Source: Dehalococcoidia bacterium
Lineage (GTDB): Bacteria > Chloroflexota > Dehalococcoidia > Lucifugimonadales > Lucifugimonadaceae
NCBI GenBank assembly: GCA_029940375.1
Contig: JAPYUX010000003.1
Coordinates: 61,971-125,970 of the forward strand
Length of the DNA: 64,000 nucleotides
Reading direction: 5' to 3'
Shown here: in pieces, positions 1 to 9,019 of the stretch
How positions within the stretch are numbered: position 1 is the first letter of the stretch
Layout of the letters: each line of letters begins with the position of its first letter
Position numbers and translations under genes: made by a program
The notes under the pieces: model-generated
What the model was told of the DNA's origin: nothing
Database searches by the model: none
Seen by the model: only the letters and a program-made list of their open reading frames with translations

Positions 1-94
1 TGCGAAACCAAAAACAGAAGAGGTAGAAAGTAAGCCATCTGCGAAACCAAAAACAGAAGAGGTAGAAAGTAAGCCATCTGCGAAACCAAAAACA
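1..94. repeat. 39-bp in-frame tandem repeat in the S2 tail
   Basis: Positions 1-39 and 40-78 are identical 39-base copies. A third copy begins at 79 and stays identical to about 94 before diverging. The period is 13 codons, so copy-number change would keep the reading frame. More copies may lie to the left of the window edge. Confidence 0.95.
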
Positions 95-196
95 AAAAAA
101 GCTACTACTTCAAGCTCTAAAGCAAACTCTTCCAAAACCAAAGAAAACAATAAGAAATCTCAATTAACTAAGGAAAATAAAAGTAGAGAGGAGTAA
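1..196 (+). CDS. rpsB: Ribosomal protein S2, C-terminal tail (partial)
   Basis: The reading frame enters from outside the window and runs in frame 2 to TAA at 194-196. The visible 64 codons are two exact copies of a 13-residue unit (AKPKTEEVESKPS), the start of a third, then a Lys/Ser/Asn-rich end finishing in KENKSREE. No folded domain is visible. The gene directly before tsf is rpsB in most bacteria, and S2 proteins often carry charged disordered C-terminal extensions, so S2 is the likely identity. That is inference from position because the conserved S2 core lies off the window. The Shine-Dalgarno sequence of tsf (GAGAGGAG, 186-193) lies inside the last codons, which suggests translational coupling. 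Confidence 0.75.
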   Translation, partial: AKPKTEEVESKPSAKPKTEEVESKPSAKPKTKKATTSSSKANSSKTKENNKKSQLTKENKSREE

Positions 197-202
197 ATCT
201 AC

Positions 203-697
203 ATGCCAGATATAACGGCTAAGCTAATTAAAGAACTTAGAGACAATACCGGTGCAGGAATAATGGACGCAAAAAAAGCACTTGAAGAATCTAACGGTGA
301 TTTAGAAAAAGCATCTAAGGTACTAGCTGAAAAAGGATTAGCCTCTGCTGAAAAAAGAATCGGAAGAGCTACTGAAAATGGTGTAATTGAATCTTACATA
401 CATACCGGAGGTAGGATAGGATCTTTGGTAGAATTGTCCTGTGAAACAGATTTTGTTGCTAGGACTGAAGAATTTACAAAATGTGCAAAAGAAATTGCAA
501 TGCAAGTAGCGGCTATGAATCCCATATCTATTAATAAAGAAGATAATAAGGAATATGAAGACGAACAAATTTTAGAGTTGCAAGTATATATAAGAGATTC
601 TTCAAAGACAGTTGGTGATGTGGTAAAAGAACTATCAGCTAGAGTTGGAGAAAACATAGTAATAAAAAAAATTCATCGCTTTGAAATAGGAAATTAG
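203..697 (+). CDS. tsf: Elongation factor Ts, short form
   Basis: EF-Ts is the guanine-nucleotide exchange factor of EF-Tu in the cytoplasm. Residues about 5-46 form the N-terminal UBA-like helical domain (GAGIMDAKKALEE). The EF-Tu-contacting signature TDFVAR is at 82-87, inside CETDFVARTEEF. The protein is only 164 aa, against about 280 in E. coli; the second core subdomain is essentially missing. Short forms of about this size are known from Chloroflexota, and somewhat longer short forms from Thermus and cyanobacteria. The ATG is 9 bases after the GAGAGGAG ribosome-binding site inside the end of the preceding gene. Confidence 0.97.
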   Translation: MPDITAKLIKELRDNTGAGIMDAKKALEESNGDLEKASKVLAEKGLASAEKRIGRATENGVIESYIHTGGRIGSLVELSCETDFVARTEEFTKCAKEIAMQVAAMNPISINKEDNKEYEDEQILELQVYIRDSSKTVGDVVKELSARVGENIVIKKIHRFEIGN

Positions 698-711
698 ATT
701 TAGAGTAAATA

Positions 712-1440
712 TTGAGAAATATAAATCCCAAGAGAATCGTTTTGAAATTAAGTGGGGAATCCTTGAAGGGAGATTTGGATTTTGGGCTGGATAGTGGGAT
801 ATTAAAGATAATTTCAGAAGAAATAAAAAATATTTCTCATTTGAATGTTCAGATATCGATAGTTACTGGAGGAGGTAACTTTTGGAGAGGATCTGAGCAT
901 GAAAAAAGAGGAATGGATCGTTCAACTGCTGATTACGCTGGGATGCTAGCAACTATTATGAACGCTTTAGCCCTTCAGGATGAATTAGAAAAGAATAATA
1001 TAAAAGTAAGAACTCAATCAGCTTTAAACTTACCTTCGGTCGCTGAGCCCTATATTAGGAGACGTGCAATAAGACACATGGAAAAAGGACGATTGGTTTT
1101 ATTTGCAGGAGGTACAGGGAATCCATTTATGTCAACCGATACAGCTGCAGCTTTGAGATCTATAGAAATCAATGCAGATTTACTGGTTATGGCAAAAAAT
1201 GGCGTAGATGGTCTTTACGATTCAGATCCAAATGTAAATACCAACGCAAAAAAAATTGTCAACATAACACATCATGATGCTTTGAATAAAAGATTAGAAG
1301 CTTTAGATTCTACAGCTTTAACCCTTTGTATGGATAATTCTTTACCGATTATAATTTTTGATTTATTTAAACCTGATAATTTAATGAATGTTCTAATTGG
1401 AAAAGAAATAGGTACTTTAATTAATACTCCAAAAATTTGA
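712..1440 (+). CDS. pyrH: UMP kinase
   Basis: Phosphorylates UMP to UDP with ATP; it is a hexameric amino-acid-kinase-fold enzyme feeding RNA and UDP-sugar synthesis. Visible motifs are KLSGE (12-16), GGGNFWRG (53-60), ALALQDELE (86-94), AGGTGNP (132-138) with TDTAAALR (142-149), and GVDGLYDSDP (164-173). The length of 242 aa is normal. The start codon is TTG at 712; no ATG lies upstream in a suitable place and the protein begins just before the first beta strand. The tsf-pyrH-frr order is the conserved bacterial arrangement. Confidence 0.97.
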   Translation: MRNINPKRIVLKLSGESLKGDLDFGLDSGILKIISEEIKNISHLNVQISIVTGGGNFWRGSEHEKRGMDRSTADYAGMLATIMNALALQDELEKNNIKVRTQSALNLPSVAEPYIRRRAIRHMEKGRLVLFAGGTGNPFMSTDTAAALRSIEINADLLVMAKNGVDGLYDSDPNVNTNAKKIVNITHHDALNKRLEALDSTALTLCMDNSLPIIIFDLFKPDNLMNVLIGKEIGTLINTPKI

Positions 1441-1453
1441 AATGGATACATAG

Positions 1454-2014
1454 ATGGAAACAAATGAGATTTTAAACGAATGTTCTAAAAGAATGAGTTC
1501 AGCCTGCGATTATTTTTTACAAGATATCAAATCCATAAGGACAGGCAGGGCTAATACAAGCTTGTTAGAAAACATAAAAATAAATTATCATGGAACAGAT
1601 ATGCCCTTAAATCAATTGGCTCAAATATCTGTTTCAGATCCTAGAAGTTTAATTGTACAACCATGGGATAAAACATCTATAGAAATGGTTTCAAAAGGGA
1701 TTCAAACATCCGATATCAACATAACGCCTCAGATAGAAGGTGATATTTTGAGAATAAACATACCTCCAATGACTGAAGAGACAAGAATAAATGTAGTAAA
1801 AATTTTAAAACAAAGAAGTGAAGAATCAAAAGTCTCTGTAAGGAATGTTCGTAGAGATGCTCAAGAAAGTATAAGAAAATCTGAAAGAGATGGTGACTTT
1901 TCTGAAGATGAATCAAGGAGAGCAATGACGGAATTACAAAGAATTACTGATCAATCAATTAAATCAATAGAGGATCAGACGTTAATTAAAGAAAAAGAAA
2001 TTATGCAGGTGTAA
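1454..2014 (+). CDS. frr: Ribosome recycling factor
   Basis: With EF-G, RRF splits the post-termination ribosome. The 186 aa cover the whole family: helix 1 with the SIRTGRAN motif (about 27-34), the middle beta domain (DPRSLIVQPWDK, IPPMTEETR), and the long C-terminal helices with RNVRRDAQESIRKSERD and the terminal helix. ATG at 1454 follows pyrH by 13 bases. The ribosome-binding site is weak, so coupling to pyrH translation is likely. Confidence 0.97.
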   Translation: METNEILNECSKRMSSACDYFLQDIKSIRTGRANTSLLENIKINYHGTDMPLNQLAQISVSDPRSLIVQPWDKTSIEMVSKGIQTSDINITPQIEGDILRINIPPMTEETRINVVKILKQRSEESKVSVRNVRRDAQESIRKSERDGDFSEDESRRAMTELQRITDQSIKSIEDQTLIKEKEIMQV

Positions 2015-2024
2015 ATTTAAATTT

Positions 2025-2717
2025 ATGTCAAAAAAAAATTCTATTCCTAACCATATAGCAATCATAATGGATGGAAATGGCAGGTGGGCTTCCAAGAGAG
2101 GACTAGATAGATCAAAAGGTCATCTTAAGGGCTACGAAAACATAAAACCTAATGTAATTTATGCAAAAAAAATAGGCATTAAATGTTTAACGTTATTTGC
2201 ATTTTCAACTGAAAATTGGAATCGTTCGACAAAAGAGATAAATTTTATTTTTGATTTAGCTAGTAAAGTTATTTATGAAGAGTCTAAATTCTTGAATAAA
2301 AATAAAGTAAGAATAATTCACTTAGGCTCTATTGATAATTTACCTGAAAAAATGATTGATAGGATAAAAAAATCTGAAGAAATGACTAAAAATAATAAGG
2401 ATTTCACACTTGCCGTAGCGTTTAATTACGGCTCTAGAGATGAAATTCTTAGAGCTGTGAACAAAATTATTGATTCAAGAATTAGAAGTCAACTTTCTGA
2501 AGAAGATTTTGAATCTTTTTTTATGACTAATATGTTATCAAATCCTGATGTTGTGATTCGTACTGGAGGAGAGAAAAGATTGTCTAATTTTTTGTTATGG
2601 CAAAGTGCCTATTCAGAACTTATATTTTTTGATAAATTTTGGCCGGATTTTATGACGCACGATTTAGATTTAGTAATAGATGAATATAATAAGAGGATTA
2701 GAAATTTTGGTTCATAA
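2025..2717 (+). CDS. uppS: Undecaprenyl diphosphate synthase (cis-prenyltransferase)
   Basis: Condenses isopentenyl diphosphate onto farnesyl diphosphate to make the C55 lipid carrier for cell-wall precursors. Motifs: HIAIIMDGNGRWA (10-22, catalytic Asp16), FSTENW (60-65) and RTGGEKRLSNFLLWQ (179-193). At 230 aa the length is normal. It sits between frr and cdsA, and the MEP-pathway genes dxr and ispG that supply its substrate follow in the same operon. Its last codons overlap the probable ribosome-binding site of cdsA. Confidence 0.96.
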   Translation: MSKKNSIPNHIAIIMDGNGRWASKRGLDRSKGHLKGYENIKPNVIYAKKIGIKCLTLFAFSTENWNRSTKEINFIFDLASKVIYEESKFLNKNKVRIIHLGSIDNLPEKMIDRIKKSEEMTKNNKDFTLAVAFNYGSRDEILRAVNKIIDSRIRSQLSEEDFESFFMTNMLSNPDVVIRTGGEKRLSNFLLWQSAYSELIFFDKFWPDFMTHDLDLVIDEYNKRIRNFGS

Positions 2718-3375
2718 TAATTTTGTAAAAAGATTTATTACTTCAATGCTTATTTTATTATTATTGTCTTTATGCTTCCTTTTGAATTCAACTTTCATTA
2801 ATATTATTTTTTTATTGATATTATTAGTGTATTTTTATGAAATTATCATTCAGCTAATTCGTAACCAGAAATCCAGAACAATATTTTATTATTTTTTTTG
2901 TTTTTCATATACATTTCTTTTCTTACATTCTTTTTTTATTGTATATATCAACGATAATTGGAAATGGATTTTTGCACTGAATTTTATCATTGTATTTCTA
3001 TCTGATACATCTGGATATATTATTGGAAAAATTTTCAGAGGGGAACCATTAAATGTCTTAAGAAATATTTCTCCAAACAAAACAATTGAAGGGTATTTTG
3101 GATCAATAATAATTTCTTTTTCTGGGGGGTGTTTATTTCTTATAAATTTTCATGCAGAATACTTCCAAATTTTTTCTTTACCAAAGTTAATCTCTATTGT
3201 TTTTATGATTTTATTTACTTCTTTATTGGGAGATCTTTTAGTATCTAAAATAAAGCGAATCATTGGTATAAAAGATTTTTCTAACCTTCTATATGGACAT
3301 GGAGGATTTTTGGATCGATTAGATTCTCTAATACCTAGCTTTGCAACTTCATTTTGGATATTCTTTTTATTATGA
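2707..3375 (+). CDS. cdsA: Phosphatidate cytidylyltransferase
   Basis: Makes CDP-diacylglycerol from phosphatidate and CTP at the membrane. Most of the protein is hydrophobic, consistent with about six to eight membrane segments. The C-terminal CDP-DAG signature is present: GDLLVSKIKRIIG, then KDFSNLLYGHGGFLDRLDS. The usual PGHGG reads YGHGG here. The chosen start is TTG at 2707, nine bases after AGAGGA (2692-2697), giving 222 aa. An in-frame ATG at 2680 lies deeper inside uppS and would add nine hydrophilic residues. The stop overlaps the dxr start (ATGA). Confidence 0.93.
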   Translation: MVHNNFVKRFITSMLILLLLSLCFLLNSTFINIIFLLILLVYFYEIIIQLIRNQKSRTIFYYFFCFSYTFLFLHSFFIVYINDNWKWIFALNFIIVFLSDTSGYIIGKIFRGEPLNVLRNISPNKTIEGYFGSIIISFSGGCLFLINFHAEYFQIFSLPKLISIVFMILFTSLLGDLLVSKIKRIIGIKDFSNLLYGHGGFLDRLDSLIPSFATSFWIFFLL

Positions 3376-4493
3376 AGAATATAGTAATAATTGGTTCAAC
3401 TGGCTCAATTGGGACTCAAGCGATTGACATAATTAATGAAAATGAAGAATATAATATATTTGCTTTATCTGCAGGAAAGAATTTATCTAAATTATCAGAA
3501 CAAGTTCATAAATATAAGCCAAAATATTATGATAATTTAGATAAAGAAATTATTCATAATTGTACATCTGAATTATTGGAATCCTCAGAGATAGTAAAAT
3601 TTGAGAAAGTAGATTTTGTATTTTTTGCTTCTTCTGGATCAGATGCTTTGAAACCGATTGTTGAATCACTTGAATATGGAAAAGATATAGCTTTAACAAA
3701 TAAAGAAGTAATTGTAACTTATGGACCATTATTATTAGAAATTTCAAAAAAAACTAATGCAACAATTTTTCCCATAGACTCAGAACCTTCCGCTATATGG
3801 CAATGCATTAACGGACGAAAAAGAAAAATTTATAGAATAATATTAACAGCATCAGGAGGTGCTTTCAGAGATTATGAAAAAAATGATTTAATGAAAATTA
3901 CACCTGAAGAAGCTACAAAACATCCAAATTGGGTTATGGGACAAAAGATCACTGTAGACTCTTCAACAATGATGAATAAAATTTTTGAGATAGTTGAAAT
4001 AAGTTATTTATTTAATATTCCTATTGATCAGATAGAAGTATTAATACACAGAGAAAGTATAGTACATTCAATGGTTGAATTTGAAGACAGTTCCATTTTA
4101 GCTCAGTTATCAAAACCTGATATGAGACTCCCCATTCAATATGCTTTGAGTAACAAATCAAATATATTTAATTATCAAAATAGATTAGACTTGAAGTCTC
4201 TAAATAATTTGTCTTTTAAGCCTGTACAATCGGGACAATATCTATGCTACGATTTTTCTATAAAGTATATCAAAAAAGGTCCGATTTACATCTCAGCTTT
4301 ATCTTTTGTAAACGAGATGCTTGTTAACCTTTTTTTAACTTCAAAAATTCATTATTTATCAATTCCTGTTTTAATGAAAGAAATTTTATATGATAAGCAA
4401 ATCAATCTCACTATGACATTTGATAATTTGACAGAATTGAAAAAAGATTTAAAGAAAATAACATTAGATAAATCGAAACAATATGAAATGTGA
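3372..4493 (+). CDS. dxr: 1-deoxy-D-xylulose 5-phosphate reductoisomerase
   Basis: First committed enzyme of the MEP isoprenoid pathway: converts DXP to MEP with NADPH. Motifs: NADPH-binding GSTGSIG (8-14), ALTNKE (107-112), metal ligands in PIDSEPSAIWQ (Asp136, Glu138), LTASGGAFRD, HPNWVMGQKITVDSSTMMNK, and the HRESIVHSMVEF region. ATG at 3372 overlaps the cdsA TGA as ATGA, and the protein then starts directly with the first Rossmann strand. An ATG at 3354 would add six residues inside cdsA. At 373 aa the protein is slightly shorter than the E. coli enzyme, and the C-terminal helical domain is brief. Confidence 0.97.
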   Translation: MKNIVIIGSTGSIGTQAIDIINENEEYNIFALSAGKNLSKLSEQVHKYKPKYYDNLDKEIIHNCTSELLESSEIVKFEKVDFVFFASSGSDALKPIVESLEYGKDIALTNKEVIVTYGPLLLEISKKTNATIFPIDSEPSAIWQCINGRKRKIYRIILTASGGAFRDYEKNDLMKITPEEATKHPNWVMGQKITVDSSTMMNKIFEIVEISYLFNIPIDQIEVLIHRESIVHSMVEFEDSSILAQLSKPDMRLPIQYALSNKSNIFNYQNRLDLKSLNNLSFKPVQSGQYLCYDFSIKYIKKGPIYISALSFVNEMLVNLFLTSKIHYLSIPVLMKEILYDKQINLTMTFDNLTELKKDLKKITLDKSKQYEM

Positions 4494-4502
4494 TTTGATG
4501 AA

Positions 4503-6062
4503 ATGCACTTTATTACTAGTATTCTGACTTTATCTGTAATTATTACTCCACTAATAATTCTACATGAATTTGCTCATTTTTTGACAGCAAAATTATTTAA
4601 AGTTAAGGTTTTGGAATTTGGAATTGGATTCCCTCCTAGAATTTATGGTTTTTGGACTAATGAACAAGAATACAAAATATCACCTAATTTAAAAAACTCA
4701 CTTTTGAAATTTAATAATGGAGAAGTAGTAAATATTTCTTTTGATGAAAAAGTAGTAAATTCTATTGAAAATATAAATGAAACTAATTCACAGAAAAAAA
4801 ATAATTATTTAAAAGTAAAAATTTCTAATATATCAAATCATAAGATAAGGGTAAAAACCATGATTTGGAGCATCAATATAATACCACTTGGGGGATTTGT
4901 CAGGCTATTTGGAGAGGAAGCAAATACTTCTGAAGGTTCTCTGTCTAAGGCGAGTTATATTCAACGTTTCATTATTTTATTTTCAGGATCTTTAGTAAAT
5001 TTTATTATTCCTTTTTTAATGGTTTTTTTTGTATATCTAATGATCTCTCCAAATAAGGCTACGGATATAATTGTACAATCTGTTATTCCAAATTCACCAG
5101 CAGATTTAGCGGGGATGAGATCTGGAGATAAAATCGTTAAAATAGATCAGAAAGAAATTTATTCAATTAATGATTTGCAAAGTGTTGTGATACAAAATCT
5201 AGGAAAAGAAGTTTTATGGGTGATAGAAAGGGGTATTCCTATTGTTTTTTCTAAACCAGGAGATCGAACCAAATATCAATACAAAAACGATTTTGAAAAC
5301 TTTCTCGTTATAGGAAGATGGAATCCTCCACGTAGATCCATACCTGAAGATATAACACTTGCAGAAGCCAGAAAATATGATCCTTACTCTGGAACAATTA
5401 CCGAATTATTAGTAAGTGAAAAAGCCAATAATTTTGGAGAAGTAAGTTTAAATGATGCTAAAAAATTTGGTGATTATCAATATGGAGAAAAAATACCAAT
5501 AGTGATAGATGATAATGATGATGGAATTGATTTAATTGAAGCAAGAAAAATAGATAATAGATATGGAATAAGAAATTTTATTCAAGAAGGTTCAGTAGGT
5601 ATATTAATTTCTGAGGGTGAAAAAAAGATTTTGTCTCAATCAATTAATGATCAATACAAATTTGCTTTAAGAAACGCTGTAGATATATATAGTTTGAGTT
5701 TCATTTCTATAATAGGTTTAATAAATAGATCTTCAAATCCAATCTTTGATGGACCCAAAGCAGTAGGACCAATAGGATTAGGAGATTTAAGTGGAAAGAT
5801 AATAGAGTCAGAAAATACTTTTTCAAAGAAAATTGTGATTTTAATTACTTTATCTTCTTCAATTAGTCTTTCTTTAGCTATAATTAATCTTTTTCCTTTT
5901 CCTGCACTTGATGGAGGAAGAATTGCTTTTTTATTTGTAGAAATTTTCAGAAAAGGAAAAAAAGTTCCTGAACGCGTAGAATCCTATATTCATGGACTAG
6001 GATTTATTATACTTATATTATTGATTATTTTTATTTCTATAAAAGATATAGCAAGATTATAG
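4503..6062 (+). CDS. rseP: Site-2 protease RseP/RasP (M50), with an unusual insert
   Basis: Intramembrane zinc protease that cleaves single-pass membrane proteins such as anti-sigma factors. The zinc motif HEFAH is at 21-25, the third ligand motif LDGG at 469-472 (within FPALDGGR), a PDZ domain covers about 175-235, and four membrane segments are apparent. The protein is 519 aa, longer than the usual 420-450. Extra sequence lies at about 40-115 and 265-370. The second insert holds three related segments, DITLAEARKYDPYSG (283-297), EVSLNDAKKFGDYQYG (313-328) and GIDLIEARKIDNRYG (341-355). DDNDDGIDLIEA, which overlaps the third, resembles a dockerin/EF-hand calcium loop. cdsA-dxr-rseP-ispG is a common bacterial gene order. 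Confidence 0.93.
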   Translation: MHFITSILTLSVIITPLIILHEFAHFLTAKLFKVKVLEFGIGFPPRIYGFWTNEQEYKISPNLKNSLLKFNNGEVVNISFDEKVVNSIENINETNSQKKNNYLKVKISNISNHKIRVKTMIWSINIIPLGGFVRLFGEEANTSEGSLSKASYIQRFIILFSGSLVNFIIPFLMVFFVYLMISPNKATDIIVQSVIPNSPADLAGMRSGDKIVKIDQKEIYSINDLQSVVIQNLGKEVLWVIERGIPIVFSKPGDRTKYQYKNDFENFLVIGRWNPPRRSIPEDITLAEARKYDPYSGTITELLVSEKANNFGEVSLNDAKKFGDYQYGEKIPIVIDDNDDGIDLIEARKIDNRYGIRNFIQEGSVGILISEGEKKILSQSINDQYKFALRNAVDIYSLSFISIIGLINRSSNPIFDGPKAVGPIGLGDLSGKIIESENTFSKKIVILITLSSSISLSLAIINLFPFPALDGGRIAFLFVEIFRKGKKVPERVESYIHGLGFIILILLIIFISIKDIARL

Positions 6063-6071
6063 GTTTATTGA

Positions 6072-7268
6072 ATGAAAACTGAGACTCATGTAGTAAATAT
6101 AGGAGGGATAGAAATAGGAGGATCAAATCCTATTGTTATTCAATCGATGACTGATACTGATACATCTGATATTATAAGCACAGTTTCACAAATTGAAGAA
6201 TTATATTATGCTGGTTCTCAGATAGTAAGAGTTACGGTTAATAATACTGTTGCTGCAAAAGCAATTGAAGAAATAAAAACAAGATTATCGGATAAAGATA
6301 TTTATGTACCCATTGTTGGAGACTTCCATTTTATCGGGCATAAAATTCTCAGAGATGTTCCAAAATGTGCTGAACTATTAGACAAATACAGAATAAACCC
6401 TGGAAATCTTGGAAAAGGCAACAGGAAAGATGAGAATTTCAAAACATTTATTGATATTGCTAAAGACTTAGATAAACCCATAAGAATTGGTGTTAATGCC
6501 GGATCACTTGATCAAGAGTTGTTAGATATTAAAATGGATGAATATTCTGGGAACAAAACATCACAACAAATTGAGTCTGATGCATTAGTTTCAAGTGCAT
6601 TGATTTCTTATGATAAGGCATTGGATTATGGTTTAAAAGAAGATAAGATTATTGTTTCGTGTAAAGTGTCTCGTTTAAATCAAATGGTTGAATGCTACAG
6701 AGAAATATCCAAATCTATTCAAGCTCCCCTACACTTAGGATTAACTGAAGCTGGCTTAGGGATAAAATCTATTGTGTCTACTACTGCTGCATTATCTATT
6801 TTACTGCATGAAGGGATAGGTGATACGATAAGATCTTCATTAACTCCAGAATTAAATTCAAAAAGATCAGCAGAAGTAGAGCTATGTAAAGAAATACTTC
6901 AATCCTTATCAATTAGAAATTTTAAAGCAGAAGTTACAGCGTGCCCCGGTTGTGGGAGAACAACTTCAAATTATTTTAGAGAACTCACAGGAGAAATTAA
7001 ACGTTATCTTGATAAAAAAAACAAAGAGTGGGTTGAAAATTACCCAGGTTCTGAAAATTTAAAAGTGGCTGTTATGGGATGTGTCGTAAATGGTCCAGGA
7101 GAATCTAAAGCTGCAAATATTGGTATCTCTTTACCTGGATCAGGAGAGAATCCTGTTGCCCCAATTTATATTGATGGTGAAAAGGTAAAGTTACTATCGG
7201 GATCAAATATTGCTGCTGATTTTATAAAATTGGTTGAAGAATATGTTTTGAATAAGTGGGGGAAATAA
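6072..7268 (+). CDS. ispG: 4-hydroxy-3-methylbut-2-en-1-yl diphosphate synthase
   Basis: Fe-S enzyme of the MEP pathway that converts MEcPP to HMBPP. The [4Fe-4S] ligands are visible: Cys291 and Cys294 in ACPGCGRT, Cys337 in VMGCVVNGPGE, and Glu344. The N-terminal TIM barrel starts with GGSNPIVIQSMTDTDT. The 398 aa correspond to the compact bacterial form without the plant insert. It lies 9 bases after rseP, and its stop overlaps the proS start by one base (TAATG). The next enzyme, ispH, is in this window at 37512. Confidence 0.97.
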   Translation: MKTETHVVNIGGIEIGGSNPIVIQSMTDTDTSDIISTVSQIEELYYAGSQIVRVTVNNTVAAKAIEEIKTRLSDKDIYVPIVGDFHFIGHKILRDVPKCAELLDKYRINPGNLGKGNRKDENFKTFIDIAKDLDKPIRIGVNAGSLDQELLDIKMDEYSGNKTSQQIESDALVSSALISYDKALDYGLKEDKIIVSCKVSRLNQMVECYREISKSIQAPLHLGLTEAGLGIKSIVSTTAALSILLHEGIGDTIRSSLTPELNSKRSAEVELCKEILQSLSIRNFKAEVTACPGCGRTTSNYFRELTGEIKRYLDKKNKEWVENYPGSENLKVAVMGCVVNGPGESKAANIGISLPGSGENPVAPIYIDGEKVKLLSGSNIAADFIKLVEEYVLNKWGK

Positions 7269-8983
7269 TGAATATAAGACAATTACTAGGATCAAAAAAA
7301 CTGAGTAATTTTTTTTGGAAAACCTATAGAGAAGATCCTCAAAACATTGAAGCTGAAAGTCATAAACTTTTACATAGAACAGGTTTTATATCTCAAGTTT
7401 CTTCGGGAATTTTTAGTTTCTTACCTATGGGATGGCGTTCAATAGAAAAAATTAAAAATATAATACGTGAAGAAATGAATAATTCCGGTTCATTAGAGAT
7501 TAATATGCCAGTAGTTCAACCAGCAGAATTATGGGAAGCTTCTGGAAGATTAGAGACTTACATTCCACCTCTTGCACATTTTATGGATCGAAGAGAAAAC
7601 AAATATATAATAGCTCCAACTCACGAAGAAACGGTAACGGATATCGTGGCAAAAAATGTTAATTCTTATAGAGATTTACCATTCATACTTTATCATATTC
7701 AAACAAAATATAGAGAAGAACCTAGACCGAGAGGAGGGTTATTAAGAGTTCGTGAATTTGAAATGAAAGATGCTTATTCTTTTGATATGAATGAAGAGGG
7801 GATGGATGTTTCTTATAAAAAAATAATTCAAGTTTACAAAAACATATTTTCTAGATGTGCAACCGAAATAGTGATTGTAGATGCTGATTCAGGAACTATA
7901 GGTGGAAAAGAATCAAATGAATTTATCATGTTAGCTGATAGTGGAGAGGATATAATTTTGATAAGCGATAAAGAGAAATATTCTGCAAATGTAGAAAAAG
8001 CTATTTTTATCAAAAATGAATTTAAACAGGAGAATCCAGAAAATATTAGAACAATTGACACCCCAAATTTAAAAACTATCGATTCATTGCAAAAAGAATT
8101 ATCATTGCCATATCATAAATTCCTAAAGACAGTGATATATAACGCTGATGATAAACTGGTTGGATGTGTCATAAGAGGAGATTATAAAATAAATGAAACG
8201 AAGGTTAGAAACTATCTAAATGTAACGGAACTGACTCCTGCTAATGATACAGAACTTAATAATGCTGGATTGACTCCTGGATTTATCTCTCCATACAATA
8301 CCCAAAAGATAAAATTTATTTATGATGACTCAGTTTTGAAAGGCCCCGGAAATTTTGTGGCTGGAGCTAATGTAATAGACAAACATATTTTAGGGATCAA
8401 TATATCAAAAGATCTTAGCCCTGAAATAGTTTTGGATATTGCTGAAGCTGAAGAGGGATTTTCAGCAATAGATGGAGGAATTTTAAGGACTAAACGTGGG
8501 ATAGAAGTTGGGCATGTGTTTAAATTGGGTGATGTTTATTCAAAGAAAATGTCAGCAACTTATTCTAACCAAAAAGGGGAAGAAAAAAACATATTAATGG
8601 GATGCTACGGAATAGGAGTTGGAAGACTTTTGGCAGCATGTATAGAGGCTAATTATAGTAATAATAGTATGAATTTACCTTTAACTATTGCTCCATTTTC
8701 GGTTTATCTTTTAGCTTTACAAATTAAAGATGAAGAAGTAAAGAATTTGTCAGAGAAATTATTTTTCGAAATTGATAAATTAGGTTTTGATGTGTTGTAT
8801 GACGATAGAGATATTCAAACTGGAGTTAAATTTAATGATTCCGATTTATTATCATTGCCATATCGTATTGTTATTTCTAAGAGAAGTATTGAAAAAAAAC
8901 AAATAGAAATTTATATAAGAGAAGATAAAAAAACTTATGACTATAGTTATGGTGAATTGATAAAATTTTTTGAAAATATTTGA
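7268..8983 (+). CDS. proS: Prolyl-tRNA synthetase, bacterial type with editing insert
   Basis: Charges tRNA-Pro. Class II motifs are visible: motif 2 region TKYREEPRPRGGLLRVREFEMKD, motif 3 GCYGIGVGRLLAACIE, and THEE in the active site. The 571 aa length and the roughly 160-residue segment between motifs 2 and 3 (about residues 230-400) match the bacterial form carrying a YbaK-like editing domain. ATG at 7268 overlaps the ispG stop and follows GGGGGAAA. An earlier in-frame ATG at 7256 lies inside ispG and adds only four residues. The cognate tRNA-Pro(UGG) is at 16888. proS closes the first operon; a new promoter follows. Confidence 0.96.
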   Translation: MNIRQLLGSKKLSNFFWKTYREDPQNIEAESHKLLHRTGFISQVSSGIFSFLPMGWRSIEKIKNIIREEMNNSGSLEINMPVVQPAELWEASGRLETYIPPLAHFMDRRENKYIIAPTHEETVTDIVAKNVNSYRDLPFILYHIQTKYREEPRPRGGLLRVREFEMKDAYSFDMNEEGMDVSYKKIIQVYKNIFSRCATEIVIVDADSGTIGGKESNEFIMLADSGEDIILISDKEKYSANVEKAIFIKNEFKQENPENIRTIDTPNLKTIDSLQKELSLPYHKFLKTVIYNADDKLVGCVIRGDYKINETKVRNYLNVTELTPANDTELNNAGLTPGFISPYNTQKIKFIYDDSVLKGPGNFVAGANVIDKHILGINISKDLSPEIVLDIAEAEEGFSAIDGGILRTKRGIEVGHVFKLGDVYSKKMSATYSNQKGEEKNILMGCYGIGVGRLLAACIEANYSNNSMNLPLTIAPFSVYLLALQIKDEEVKNLSEKLFFEIDKLGFDVLYDDRDIQTGVKFNDSDLLSLPYRIVISKRSIEKKQIEIYIREDKKTYDYSYGELIKFFENI

Positions 8984-9019
8984 GTATAGATATATTTATT
9001 AAATTGTTAGTTTTGAAAC

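Noticed and set aside
1-94. CRISPR-like repeats at the left edge
   Set aside because: The copies are directly adjacent without spacers and stay in frame with the S2-like tail; this is a coding tandem repeat.
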